Assembly (NCBI RefSeq): GCF_030272615.1 | Contig: NC_081410.1 | Location: forward strand, 573,387,241-573,451,240 | Length of the DNA stretch: 64,000 bases | Source: Cryptomeria japonica | Taxonomy: Eukaryota; Streptophyta; Pinopsida; Cupressales; Cupressaceae | Direction of reading: 5' to 3' | In this document: positions 45,328 to 56,530 of the stretch, one piece after another | How the letters are laid out: the number at the start of each line of letters is the position of its first letter | Numbering within the stretch: the first letter of the stretch is position 1 | The notes under the pieces: model-generated | The model's input: the letters and a program-made list of their open reading frames with translations, nothing else | Told to the model about the DNA's origin: nothing | Databases searched by the model: none | Made by a program: the position numbers and the translations under genes

Positions 45328-46380
45328 TTCCCTCCACACATATGCTCCTTTGTGATTGACAATGTAAGTTTTCACTTTAAGAATCTCCCAAAAGCACAAA
45401 TTTGTCTCTAGCTGTCTGAAAATCATGATCCTTGACAAAAAATAGAATATGCAGACTGTGAGCCATTGGAATCTACAAAATGGCCCACAAACCCTTTTTT
45501 TCTTTTTTTTTCTACTAAACTCAGATATCCGATTTTTGCTATCAAATTTTCAAATTTCAAATTTCGGCTCGTGAATGCTTTGATATTTGGCTTGGAAGTG
45601 ACAAGCCTGGAAAGTCAACTGAAAAAATGTGTTTTTCAGTATTCCTTGATTTTCCAGACTTTACACTGGTGGCTAACGACTTTTTTTGTAGCCAAAATTG
45701 ATAAAACGAAAAGGGGTTTTTAAGGATGTTCCCAAATTTCCAACAATATAAGTCTTGTCTTAATTCGACTTTAATAAATAATTATTATTTATTTTCTAAT
45801 TGAATTCTAACAATAGTCCTAATTGATATACTGATTGAAAAACACTCATAACTTTCAAACAATATAACATTTTTTGAATCCGAAACATGCATCACATCCT
45901 ATGCTTCATCTACTATCGCAAAAAAATTTAAAAAATAAAAATTCGTAAGGTTTTGACCAAGTTAAGGTGGTTAGACGTAGGAGTTTTTGAATTTCTGAAA
46001 AGTTGTAGTAAAAAATTCATAAATAATTATTTACTTTATAAAAAATAAAAAAAAAATATGTGTCACATCCGGACATGAGTCTAATACTTATATTATAAAT
46101 ATTATAAAAAATATTATGATTTTATTGTGATTAGGGTGGTCAGACATACGTGTACTTATTTTTTTTCTTGAAATTTTAGTACCACTGCATTGAAATTTGA
46201 AATTTTCATCAAATAGGATTTTTTTTTCCAAAAAAAAACTAGTAGCTTAGAAACTACATTCAATTTTCTATCTATTCTCTTCTTACATCTTTTAAAAGTC
46301 ATGTTCACAACTTATTCAAATTTTCATGTCAAGTTGCATAACTCTAATTTTCTAAAATTTCATTGCCACTTAAGGGCTTG
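45328..46380. other. Element B right subterminal region
   Basis: No gene is seen. GATATCCGATTTTT at about 45523-45536 mirrors the left subterminal motif. The remainder is AT-rich with several poly-A and poly-T runs. Confidence 0.55.
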
Positions 46381-46410
46381 TTTTGGCACACCATGATCCT
46401 GCACATACCC
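46381..46410 (-). repeat. Element B right TIR
   Basis: Reads GGGTATGTGCAGGATCATGG on the minus strand and pairs with 36785-36814. The TAAT duplication follows at 46411-46414. Confidence 0.9.
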
Positions 46411-48169
46411 TAATATTGGTATTGTGGGCATGCTAATGCATGACAAGCATCCCATTTCTTATGAGAGCCAAAAATTTAATGAAGTGGAAAGGAGGTTCGC
46501 TACATATGATAGAGATGTTAGCAATCATGCATGCACTTGAAAAGCTTCATAAATATCTTGTGGGATGCAATTTTGTAGTGAGGACTGGTCATAATAGCCT
46601 CAAGTATTAAATGGACAAAGAAGGATTGAATGAAAGAAAAAAATATTGATAAGAAAGATACAAGGGTATGATTTTGATATTGAATTTTTCGAGGAGAAAA
46701 ATAATGTTGTTGCTGATGCATTGTCTAGAAATCCTATATTTTGAACATTCACTTTCAAAAATTGTGGCCACTTGGAAGCATCACATATTAGTATAATATG
46801 CAAAAAATCAGCATGCTTGTGATATTTTAAATGATAAAATTGATGATAAGAGGTATAAGGTTTTTAATGATATCATCTATTACAAAGATAAAATCCACCT
46901 AGTGCCTGAAAGTGAGTTTAAACATAAAATTCTTGCTAGTATTCATATCAATTAGTTTGTTGGTCACCTTGATTATTGGAAAACATACAAGCACATTCGT
47001 GAAGATTTTCATGGAAGTGTATGAAGGATTATTTTCTTAAACATGTGAAAGAATGTCTAGAGTGCTAAACAAACAAGGCTAGAGTTTCTTTTCCAACATG
47101 GCTGCTACAACCACTCCCTCTTCCTAATAAGACTTGTGAGCAAATATCAATGGATTTTATTATGAGGCTGCCTAAGATTAATGGTAAGGAATATATTTGT
47201 GTTGTGGAAGGAAGACTTACAAAATATGCTCATTATATGCCTATGAATTTTAAATTTAAAGCACCATAATTTGTTGGTTTATTTCATGGAGTGTCAAAGA
47301 GGATTGTAAGTAATAGAGACTACATATTCATAACACTTTTTGGTAAGAATTGATGAAGTTGGTCATAATTTAACTTGACCATAATACTAGTTATCATCCT
47401 CAAATGGATGATCAAAGTGAAATTATAAACAAATGGCTTGAAGGTTACTTGAGGAACTATGTTTCAGGTCAGCAAAAAGCATGGGCAAAATGGTTACATT
47501 TGGTAGAATTTTGTAACAACACAACATATAATATGAGCATTGGAATGAATCCTTTCAAAGATTCATATGGCTATGAAGAATATACATTTATGGGTTTGAT
47601 CTTACTAATTATAGAACTCCAAAATCTCTTAAGTGGGTTAGAGAAAATGAAGATATCCTCAAATCACTCAAGGAGAATATTCAAATTGCACAGGAACAAC
47701 AAAAGGAATATACTAATTTCCATCGAGTTAAGAGTTCTTTTGAGGTGGGAGATTTGGTCTTTGTGTATCTTCAACCTTATAGGAAGATAAGTGGGGTGTA
47801 AAAGCTTAAACCTATATTTTATGGGCATTTCAAGGTGACTAAGAGAATTGATGAGGTGGCATATTAGCTAGAGCTTCCATCTAACAACAAGATTCATAAT
47901 GTATTTCATGTGATATGCCTCAAAAAGGCACTTGCACAACATGTCATACCTTCCATGGAATTGCCTCCCATGGATGAAGAGGGTAAATTGATACTTATTC
48001 TAGAAATAATTTTACAAGGTATAAAATATTAAGGAATAAGGTAATTTCTAAATACCTTATCAAATGGAAGAAATTTCCCTTAGAGGATGAAACATAGGAT
48101 GGAGAGGATATTCTTAAGCATCCTAGTCTTCCAATGCTTGAGGACAAGAATTCTTTGGGTGCAGAGGAT
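46411..48169 (+). pseudogene. T3-H RNase H, integrase and chromodomain, 3' part of pol
   Basis: It continues the frame broken at 36784. RNase H shows SYESQKFNEVERRFATYDR, MHALEKLHKYLVGCNFVVRT and KNNVVADALSRNP. Integrase shows a zinc domain near 46960-47070, MDFIMRLPKINGKEYICVV and DDQSEIINKWLEGYL (the catalytic Glu region, 47404 onward). The end has FEVGDLVFVYLQPYRK and the chromodomain fragment KYLIKWKKFPLEDET at about 48050-48095. Stops and frame changes occur about every 100-200 bp. Confidence 0.8.
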
Positions 48170-48291
48170 TGGAATGTCCCAACTAAAATCAAGACACTTA
48201 GCAAAAATTTGGTTGTCCTTTCCTTGTATTACCCAAGAGGAAGAGGATGTAGAGCATCATTGGGTAAGATATGGATTCCTTGGCTTGTTCT
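48170..48291 (+). repeat. T3-H 3' LTR, truncated start
   Basis: It begins TGGAATGTCC and matches the first 125 bp of the 5' LTR (7420-7544). Similarity ends abruptly at TTGGCTTGTTCT, where foreign sequence starting TG follows. Confidence 0.8.
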
Positions 48292-48576
48292 TGTGTGCAA
48301 GAAATGAGGGTGACATAAACATGAAAGTTAGTTTCAAAGTGTCCACACACCAATGAGACTCTTGGTGCAAGTTATATGAACTATATTGAATATCTCAACT
48401 TCCCAAGGGGTGTCCCACTATTCTCTATCTCATAGGATTCCTAGGGTCTCACTCTTTCTCTTAGCTCATTGAGAAAGGTGGCTTAGGAATGACAACTCCA
48501 AGAACGACTGATGTTTATTTATAAGAATGAATGCATTTCTACAACATGTATGTTATTGAAACTAGAATGATATAAA
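48292..48576. other. unidentified LTR-like sequence, left part
   Basis: It starts TGTGTGCAAG directly at the break in the T3-H LTR, as an inserted LTR would. It has no coding content. It is interrupted by C1 at 48577 and should continue at 63125. Its other end lies outside the window, so identity and strand are open. Confidence 0.4.
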
Positions 48577-48685
48577 TGTTGGTATTTTGGTATGATTTTG
48601 TCATTGATGTCAACACCTACTAAACACTTATCAACTCTGGCACTTTGGAGAATCAACAACATTCATCAGCAAGCAAATGACTTAT
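48577..48685 (+). repeat. C1 5' LTR, left part
   Basis: 109 bp matching the start of the 3' LTR at 62044-62152. The last five bases, CTTAT, are the T3-M target duplication. Confidence 0.9.
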
Positions 48686-50256
48686 TGATGGGATGGGGTT
48701 AGGGATAGACTAGCCTATTCTATGCTCTTGGATCCTTTCCTTGGATCACTTGGTGTTCTCTACACACCCTAGGGTCTCTAGGACTTCCTTTTCTTGAGGA
48801 ATCCCCTGACTTTGCCCAATTCCACCCACCAATGAGTTGCAATGCTTCTCCTAAGGTCTCACCTACTCATGAGACTCAAAACCCCTTACTGTGGCTAATA
48901 AGGGCTAGGCTTGTTCTACACCTTCTAAGGTCTTAGAAAGGTTATATCAGGTCTAATTCATAGTCTTTCCACCCATTCATGTTCCCCCAAGAGGTTTCAA
49001 GCCTTCAACCCCTTACCGATTTCACTATTTTGTGTTTTGCTTACAAAATAGGGCTACAAGGATTAGGACCAATTAGGCCTCCTACCCGAACTTTTAGGGC
49101 TTCCTCTCACAAATGATGCACAAACAACCCAAACTCCCAAAATGGACTACCATTCATTTGGTAAGGGCTCAAGTATTTCTTTGGTTTTGGGCCTCCAAGT
49201 GGCCATACAATGCCTAGGGCGAATTTTGGGGTTTTTAAGGTCTGCTTGGGTCATAGTGGGTGTTTTGTGTTCTAGCCACCTTGTTTGGATTGGTGGAAGC
49301 TCCTCCTTCACACAAATAGTTCTCCACACACTCCTTTACACCTCCTCCAAAGGGTGCACTCTCCACTAACCAACCTTGCTCTCCAAGACCTCTGCACCAA
49401 TAACCATTCCTAACTAGGCACTGTCCAGTCTCACCTAGGAATGGGTCTTCACATGGTTTCCATGCATTTTAAAGAGCCCTTCTTGCATGGAACTATAGTA
49501 TAGGGTATTCACTTCCATTCCCCATGGTTTCATGATGATTCCACAATGGGGAATGGAGTTGTGACTTCATTTGCACAAACCAGTCCAAAACTAGACAGAG
49601 AATAGATAGTTTACAAAGTATTTACAAACATACTCAACCTGCAAATAAAAACCTAATCTAATTTCTCATAATGTAAGTATTTACTCCGTAAAAGCCATTT
49701 CACATAGTTTTTCATGCAATTCAATCCATTAACTTGCTCAGTAGCTTCATTCAAACTGACTGGTAACCAACAAAACAGTCATAGTCAATCTAATAGGCTT
49801 GGGCCGTACAATGTCTGACCATCAACCCATCCAATTAGGGTTTGCAATTACTTATACCTCCTTTTCCTTGGTCAGTGTGCCAAAATTAGGGCTCTACATG
49901 CTCAACAAGGGTCCTTTACCTTTTGGGTGGAAAAGTTGCTTGACAACTTTAAAAAGTTGTCATGCAACTTTTGCATCTTTTGAGCAACTTTGCCATTGTT
50001 GCTTTTCATGACTCCTATGCCTATTTTGGTCTATCCTAAGAACATCAACATGCCATTAATTCCTAACACACATCTAAGGCACACTCAACCTCTCCTGCAG
50101 AAGAAATCACAACAAAAGAAATAAGGACCTAGTACTAGGACCTAGTGAAGAACAAATGAGCTCTTGGCCCTTATTACATGTAAAATGGCTTCAAAAGAAG
50201 CATAACACCAACAAAATAAAGAATGAGGAAGATATTGGAAGGGTTCTCCTGCACCA
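48686..50256 (-). repeat. T3-M 3' LTR
   Basis: Reads TGATGGGATGGGG on plus at its outer end and TGGTGCAGGAG on minus at its start. It aligns along its length with 54955-56525, with small indels near 49930 and at the position of 55510. No gene is inside; the open frames at 49142 and 49799 lie in LTR sequence. Confidence 0.9.
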
Positions 50257-50276
50257 TACTCCCCCTCTTCACACAA

Positions 50277-51923
50277 CTAAGAAATAGGAGAAGAGATGAG
50301 AGTCGGGTCTATGCCAAGCTTCTTGAACTTGCTCTCCTCCACCCAAGTAGCTTCAGATACTGGTTTATCTGCCCATTTCACTAAGTGCTCCATGTAGACC
50401 TTGTATCTAGTATAATTCTTCACTCTTGACTCCAAGATCTCCTCTACCATAGGCTTATTCACTTGAGGTAAGGTATTCACATCCAAGTCCTATAGTACCT
50501 TGGCTTGGTTCTCAATCTGCCCTGCTACCTCACCCTTGTACATGACCAGATCAACAACATTGAAGACTGGTGAGATGGCTAATTCTGAAGGAAGATCAAC
50601 CTTTTAGGTGTTCTCACCATATTTTGCCAAAATTTCACAAGGTCCTACCCTCTTCATTTGTAGTTTGGTAGGCTTACCACTTTGCATCTGAGCTTTGCTC
50701 AAATGGACCATCACATAGTCACCCACCTTGAATTGAACTTCTCTCCTTTTCTCATCCACTTTGGCTTTCAGTTTTTGAGTGGATTCAAGGATGGCCTTCT
50801 TAACCTACTCTTGGACTTCCTTAATGGTTTGAGTGAAGTCCTCTGCTTGCCCACTCTTCATTTCCAAGGTACCTAGGTCTCTCAACTCACATACTCCTCT
50901 TGGATGTCTACCATAGACAACCTCAAAAGGACTTCTAATGGTGGTCCTATTCACACTATCATTATATGCACACTCTTCTTGTGGAATGAATAGATCCCAT
51001 GTCTACCCACACTCCTTAGTTAAGCACCTCAACAAGTTGCCTAACACCCTATTGATGACTTTAGTCTAACCATCTATTTGTGGATGGTAAGCTGAGATAA
51101 ATGAGAGATTAGTTCCAAGTCTCCTCCATAATGTTTGCCAAAAATGACCCATGAACTTGCTATCCTTTTCTGAAACAATGCTTAAAGGGAGTCCATGAAT
51201 CCTACCAATCTCCTTAAAGAAGAGATGTGCAACATAGCTAGCATCATGTGTAGTTTTGCATGGAATGAAATGGCTCATCTTGGAAAATCGATCTACTAAC
51301 ACATAGATGCTATCCATACCTATCTTTGTCTTGGGAAGTCCTACTACAAAGTCCATGCTTATGCATTCCCAAGGTCTATTAGGGACTGGCAATGGTTGAT
51401 AGAGACTAGGATTGCTTGATCCTCATTTTGCTCTTTGGCATACACCACATTGTTCTACATATCTTTTCACATCCCTTGGCAACTTTGGCAAATAGTAGTA
51501 CCTCTGTACTAAATCCAAGGTTTTGTTGACTCCAAAGTGTCCACTTAAACTACCATTGTGTTTCTCTTGGATGAGGTTCTCCCTCATTGATCCTCTTGGT
51601 ACACACAGCTGATTACCCTTGAACAAGAGACCATTTTGGAGAGTGTAATCTACATACTCACCATGGAAATGGTTCTCAAACTCCTTGCAAACCTTGTAAG
51701 CTGATGAGAAGTCTTCATCTCCTTCATAGAGGTCCTTGAAACCTTCTATTCCTATGCTCTGCATCTGTAGTTCTTGAACTATCAACAACTTCCTGCTCAA
51801 TGCATCTACCACCTTGTTAAGTTGCCCCCTCTTATGCTTGATGGTGAAGGTGAAGGATTGGAGGTATTCCATCCATTTCAAATGCCTATTGCTAAGCTTC
51901 TCTTGAGTGTTAATGTAACTCAA
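50277..51923 (-). pseudogene. T3-M RNase H end, integrase and chromodomain
   Basis: From 51923 downward: NTQEKLSNRHLKWMEYL (end of RNase H) and LNKVVDALSRKLL. The integrase zinc domain follows (HNGSLSGHFG to CGVCQRAK, 51560-51423), then the core ([43 protein letters not shown]; 51392-51066). Stops near 51420 and 51065 and in 50590-51010 break the frame. The last block, 50486-50277, is the chromodomain YTRYKVYMEHLVKWADKPVS. Integrase joins the cDNA to host DNA. Confidence 0.88.
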
Positions 51924-53107
51924 TGCCTAGTTATCTGTGAACACCACAAATTCCTTGGAAGTAGGTAATGCCTCCATTTCTTTAGAGACTGCACTAATGC
52001 ATACAACTCTAGGTCATAGGCTAAGTACTTCTTCTTTGCTTCATTAAGATTCTCACTAAAAAATGCCACAGGTCTTCCCTCTTGACTCAATACACCACCT
52101 ACTGCAATTCCACTTGCATCACACTCCAATGTGAATAGCTTATCAAAGGTAGGTAGGAGAAGGATAGGTTTTGTGGCTACTTCTTGCTTCAACAATTGAA
52201 ATTCTTTGTCAGCCTACTCTGTCCATTTAAACTTAGTTTTAAGGCCTCCCTTAATGGTGTCAAGGACTGGTGCACATATGCCATTGAAATTCCTCACAAA
52301 CTTCCTATAGAATTGAGCTAGTCCATGGAAACTCCTAACTTCAGTCCCTATTCTAGGTGTAGGCCAATTCAAAATTGCCTCCACTTTGCTTGGATCCATA
52401 TTCAAGGTTCCTCTAGACACCACAAATCTTAGGTAGACCAGCTCTTGCTTCAAGAAGTCACACTTCTCTAGGTTGATGGATAACTTCTCCTCATGCAACT
52501 TCTCTAAGACTAACCTCAAATTCTCAAGGTGCTCCTCTTTGGTTCTGCTATAGATGAGAATGTCATCTAGGTACACCACCACAAATCTCCCTGTGAAGTA
52601 TTTTAACACCTCATTCATCAACCTCATGAAGGTGCTTGGGACATTGGTGAGTCCAAATGGCATCACAAGCCATTCATACAATCCTTCTGTGGTCTTGAAA
52701 GTAGTCTTCCACTCATCACCCTCCTTGATTCTAATCTAGTGATAACCACTTTTAAGGTCCAATTTGGTGAAATACATAGCACCTCTTAAACAGTCCATCA
52801 AATCCTCTATTCTAGGAATAGGAAACCTATACCTTATGGTGATCCTATTGATTTCCCTTGAGTCAGTGCATAGTCTCCACTTACCTCCATTCTTTGATGC
52901 TAGCACTACCGGGACTGCACATGGGTTGATGCTCTTCTTGATCAGTCCTTGTTCCAATAACTCCTGCACTTTCCTTTCTACCTCCTTATTATGATCAAGT
53001 GTGAGCTTATATGCTTCCTTGTTAGGTAGGGATGCTCTAGGAACAAAGTCTATTTGATGGCTTATAGACCTTCTAGGTGGAAGTGTTGCAGGTGCTCCAT
53101 CACTCAC
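51920..53107 (-). pseudogene. T3-M reverse transcriptase and RNase H
   Basis: RT runs from about 53107 to 52214 with LCTDSREINRITIRYRFPIP, FTKLDLKSGYH (stop at 52736-52738 where Gln is expected), [16 protein letters not shown] and the catalytic box YLDDILIYS near 52570. RNase H (52195-51920) begins after a stop at 52214 and shows ECDASGIAVGGVLSQEGRP. A frame break lies near 51922. Apart from these breaks the domains look complete. Confidence 0.9.
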
Positions 53108-53119
53108 TATGTCCTTATA

Positions 53120-53700
53120 TTATTGCAACATTTGCTTCACCTCCTTGGGTACTTCTGCTTTCAACTTGTCTTCATCCTCCTTTGGTTTCACAAAGATGGC
53201 ACACTTCACTATCTCCTCCTCATGTAGAAAATTTAAGAACTCTTTACCAGTAGCCAATAAGACACTAGGTGTTTTTGAAGTTCCCTCTTCATCCTCTATC
53301 AAAGACTGAATCTTGAAGGTCTTGCTATCCTTCTTAAATGATATGGAGTTCTCATCTCCATCATAGATCACCTTCCTATCAAATTGCTAGGGTCTTCCTA
53401 GCAGTAAGTGACAAGCATCCATAGGTAACACATCACAAAGGATCTTATCCTTATATCCTCCAATAGAAAACTCTACCCAAGTCTGTTCATTGACTAGCAC
53501 ACTTTGTCCTTTGTTCAACCAAGTCACCTTGTAAGGGCTAGTGTGGGGTATTCTTGTGAGTTTCAACTTCCTAACTACCTCTTCTAAGATGATGTTGTCA
53601 GTTGAGCCTGTATCAACTATCACCTTGCACAACTTACCAAGAACTTTGCATCTCACCCTAAACAATGCTCTCCTATGTTTGGGTTCCACCTTAACTGGCT
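53120..53700 (-). pseudogene. T3-M aspartic protease and linker
   Basis: The protease frame (53689-53387) has VIVDTGSTDNIILEE with the D-T-G active triplet and ILCDVLPMDACHLLLGRP. A TAG at 53387-53389 stands where the next codon should be Gln or Trp. The acidic linker (53371-53120) continues to RT. Confidence 0.88.
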
Positions 53701-54913
53701 ATCTGATCAAAATCCTATTGAACATCAGATTTTCTCCAATCTCTGATTCAATCTGGTCCACATCCAGTGTCTTATTGTTTGAAGAGTCTTCATGAGCATA
53801 GGCAACCCTCTTTCCACTATTTGATGAGGTAGGCTTGTTAGGGCATCTATATGTCGGGTGTCCCAATTGTCCACAATTGTAACACTTCATAGTTGCAAAG
53901 TAGGAGTTACCTCTTCTGATACCTCTACCCCTACTTGGATCACCTTGTGCAACTCTTCCTCTAGAATGGCCTCCTCTAAGATTGGTTTCACTGCCATGTT
54001 CAGTCATCTTGGCTTCTCCTTGGTTCCTCTGCTCATTTGACTTGCTTTGGTAACCACCCCGGTGGTTCATTTGCTCTCTACCTCTGCCTCTACCCCTGTT
54101 ATTGGAGTCTCCTTTCCTTTTGTTCCTCTCTTCCACCTTGATAGCAAGCTAATGACATTTTTGAATAGTAGTAGGAGTCCATAGGCTTATCTCCTCCTGA
54201 ATTTTCCACTTTAGGCTGCTTAGATACCTAGCCACCTTAATAGATTCATCTTCTTGGACTTTGGATCTAAGACAAATTTTTTGAAATTCCTGGGTATAGG
54301 AGATCACATCAAGGTCTTTTTGCTTCAAACCCTATCTCTTCTTATGAAGTTTGACTTCATAATCCTCTGGTAAGTAGTTCTCCTTGATCTTGCTCACCAT
54401 GGCCTTCCAATTTGCAATAGGTAGCTTCCCCATACTAAATCTCTCTTCTTGTAGGTACTTCTACCATGTTAAAGCTGCTCCCCTTAATCTTGATTTGGCA
54501 ACCTTAACCTTTTGAGCCTCTGTCACTCCCTCACATTCAAAGTGGTTTTCCATGCCCTCAATCCAGTCCATGACAGTGTCAGTGTCCATCCTTCCACTGA
54601 AAAGTGGCAATCCTTCAAAAGCTTTAGTGTTCAAAGCCTTGATAGCCTTCACAAATGGTTCTTCATTAAACAAGGGATCTTGTTCAGGTATAATGTCATC
54701 TATGTCAATGGTTCTCTTGCCTTTATCCTTGGTGTCTTCACCCCAAGGTCCTTGTGTCCTCTGATCCACCACTTCTTGCAACTTATCCCTTATCTCGCTC
54801 ATGGCTTCTTTAAGGAGTCTATTCTTCCCCTTCTGCTCTTCTACCTCTCTATCCAGCTCTACATTAGTGACCATTCTACTCTCCACTATTGATTCACCAG
54901 TATATAGAGACAT
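53699..54913 (-). pseudogene. T3-M gag with zinc knuckle
   Basis: It begins near 54880 (MVTNVELDREVEEQKG, like the T3-P start MVTNAELAKK) with a coiled coil and the core MDWIEGMENHFECEGVTEAQ. Stops occur at 54461-54463 and in 54140-54340. The C-terminal part (54136-53699) is Arg/Gly-rich with an intact knuckle CYNCGQLGHPTYRC near 53880-53840. Confidence 0.88.
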
Positions 54914-54936
54914 ACATAGTCCAACAAATCCTTAAC

Positions 54937-54951
54937 TTGGCTCTGATACCA
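54937..54951 (-). other. T3-M primer-binding site
   Basis: Minus strand reads TGGTATCAGAGCCAA, an exact match to the initiator-Met tRNA complement, three to four bases inside the LTR. Confidence 0.88.
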
Positions 54952-54954
54952 ATC

Positions 54955-56525
54955 TAATGGGATGGGGTTAGGGATAGACTAACCTAGTCTATGCTCTTGG
55001 ATCCTTTCCTTGGATCACTTGGTGTTCTCTACACACCCTAGGGTCTCTAGGAATTCCTTTTCTTGAGGAATCCCTTGACCTTTCCCAATTCCACCCACCA
55101 ATGAGTTGCAATGCTTCTCCTAAGGTCTCACCTACTCATGAGACTCAAAAACCCTTACTATGGCTAATAAGGGCTAGGCTTGTTCTACACCTTCTAAGGT
55201 ATTAGCAAGGTTATATCAGGTCTAATTTGTAGTCTTTCCACCCATTCATGTGCCCTCAAGAGGTTTCAAGCCTTCAATCCCTTACTGATTTCACTATTTT
55301 GTGTTTTGCTTACAAAATAGGGCTACAAGGATTAGGACCAATTAGGCATCCTACCCAGACTTTTAGGGCTTCCTCTCACAAATGATGCACAAACAACCTA
55401 AAATCCCAAAATGGACTGCCATTCATTTGGCAAGGGCTCAAGGATTTCTTTGGTTTTGGGCCTCCAAGTGGCCATACAGTGCCTAGGGCGAATCTTGGGG
55501 TTTTTAAGGGTTTTGTGAGGGTTTTTAAGGTCTGCCTAGGTCATAGTGGGTGTTTTATGTTCTAGCCACCTTGTTTGGATTAGTGGAAGCTCCTCCTTCA
55601 CACTAGTGGTGCTCCACACACTCCTTTACACCTCCTCCAAAGGGTGCACTCTCCACTAACCAACCTTGCTCTCCAAGACCTCTGCACCAACAACCATTCC
55701 TAATCGGGCACTGTCCAGTCTCACCTAGGAATGGGTCTTCAAATGGCTTCCTTGTATATTCAAGGGCCCTGCTTGCATGGAACTATAGTACAAGGTCTTC
55801 ACTTCCATTCCCCATGGTTTCATGATGATTCCACAATGGGGAATGGAGTTATGACTTTATTTGCACAAACCAGTCCAAAACTGGACAAAGAATAGATAGT
55901 TTACAAAGTATTTACAAACACACTCAACCTGCAAATAAAAACCTAATCTAATTACTCACAATGTAAGTATTTACTCCATAGAAGACATTTCACACAGTTT
56001 TACATGCAATTCAATCCATTAACTTGCTCAGTAGCTTCATTAAAACTGGCTGGTAACCAACAAAATAGTCACAGTCAATCCAATAGGCTTGGGCTGTACA
56101 ATGTCTGACCATCAACCCATCCAATTAGGGTTTTCAATTACTTATACCTCCTTTGTCTCGGTCGGTGTGCCAAAATTAGGGCTCTCCATGCTCAACAAGG
56201 GTCCTTTACCTTTTGGATGGAAAAGTTGTCATGCAACTTTTGCATCTTTTGAGCAACTTTGCCATTGTTGCTTTTCATGACTCCTAGGCCTATTTTGGGC
56301 TATCCTAAGGACAACGACATGCCATTAAGGCCTAACACACATCTAAGGCACACTCAACCTGTCCTACACAAGAAATCACAACAAAAACACTAAGGACCTA
56401 AACCTAGGACCTAGTGAAGAACAAATGAGCTCTTGGCCCTTATTACATGTATAATGGCTTCAAAAGAAGCATAACACCAACAAAATAAAGAAGGAGGAAG
56501 AGCTTGGAAGGGTTCTCCTCCACCA
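54955..56525 (-). repeat. T3-M 5' LTR
   Basis: Same length as the 3' LTR. Its inner end reads TAATGGGATGG where the other LTR has TGATGGGATGG. A 20-bp local duplication of GGTTTTT...AAGG lies near 55500-55530. It is followed by CTTAT and the rest of the C1 LTR. Confidence 0.9.
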
Positions 56526-56530
56526 CTTAT

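Larger units (their letters stand above)
36785..46410 (-). mobile_element. Element B: large DNA transposon, same family as Element A
   Basis: It is 9626 bp with 30-bp imperfect TIRs (36785-36814 and 46381-46410, 24 of 30 positions alike), beginning GGGTTAGTGCA and GGGTATGTGCA, and a TAAT duplication. It contains a second gene on plus (37587-39479), a central array of about 3.8 units of 360 bp (39963-41336) and a transposase gene on minus (42432-45327). This is the mirror image of Element A gene for gene. Strand is given by the transposase. Its target was the RNase H part of T3-H pol. Both genes have stops or frameshifts, so the copy is not autonomous now. Confidence 0.92.
7420..48291 (+). mobile_element. 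T3-H: old Ty3 chromovirus-like element split by Elements A and B
   Basis: The pieces read in order on the plus strand: 5' LTR 7420-7985 and 33326-33885, primer-binding site from 33887, gag to about 35120, protease and reverse transcriptase 35270-36784, RNase H, integrase and chromodomain 46411-48169, and the first 122 bp of the 3' LTR at 48170-48291. The LTR starts match each other (TG, then CAACTAAAA...TCAAGAC, GGTTGTCC, TTGGCTTGTTCT). Element A interrupts the 5' LTR and Element B interrupts pol between RT and RNase H. The 3' LTR is cut short by other sequence at 48292. All frames carry several stops, so the element is long dead. Without insertions it would be about 6 kb up to the break. Confidence 0.85.
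48686..56525 (-). mobile_element. T3-M: Ty3 chromovirus inserted in the C1 LTR
   Basis: The 7840-bp element is bounded by two LTRs, each 1571 bp by my boundaries (48686-50256 and 54955-56525), and flanked by CTTAT (48681-48685 and 56526-56530). It reads on minus: PBS, gag, protease, RT, RNase H, integrase, chromodomain, polypurine tract (GAAGAGGGGGAGTA on the minus strand just before 50256). The coding region is related to T3-P but better preserved, with an intact YLDD box and zinc knuckle. It is the innermost and presumably youngest element of the right-hand nest. Confidence 0.92.

Noticed and set aside
36781-46414. Element B as a piggyBac or Kolobok element
   Set aside because: Those use TTAA. 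Here the duplications are TAAT and AAGA, and the transposase motifs do not match piggyBac.
49142-50011. Frames in 49142-49369 and 49799-50011, repeated at 56089-56280
   Set aside because: They lie in T3-M LTR sequence and appear in both LTRs without domain signal.
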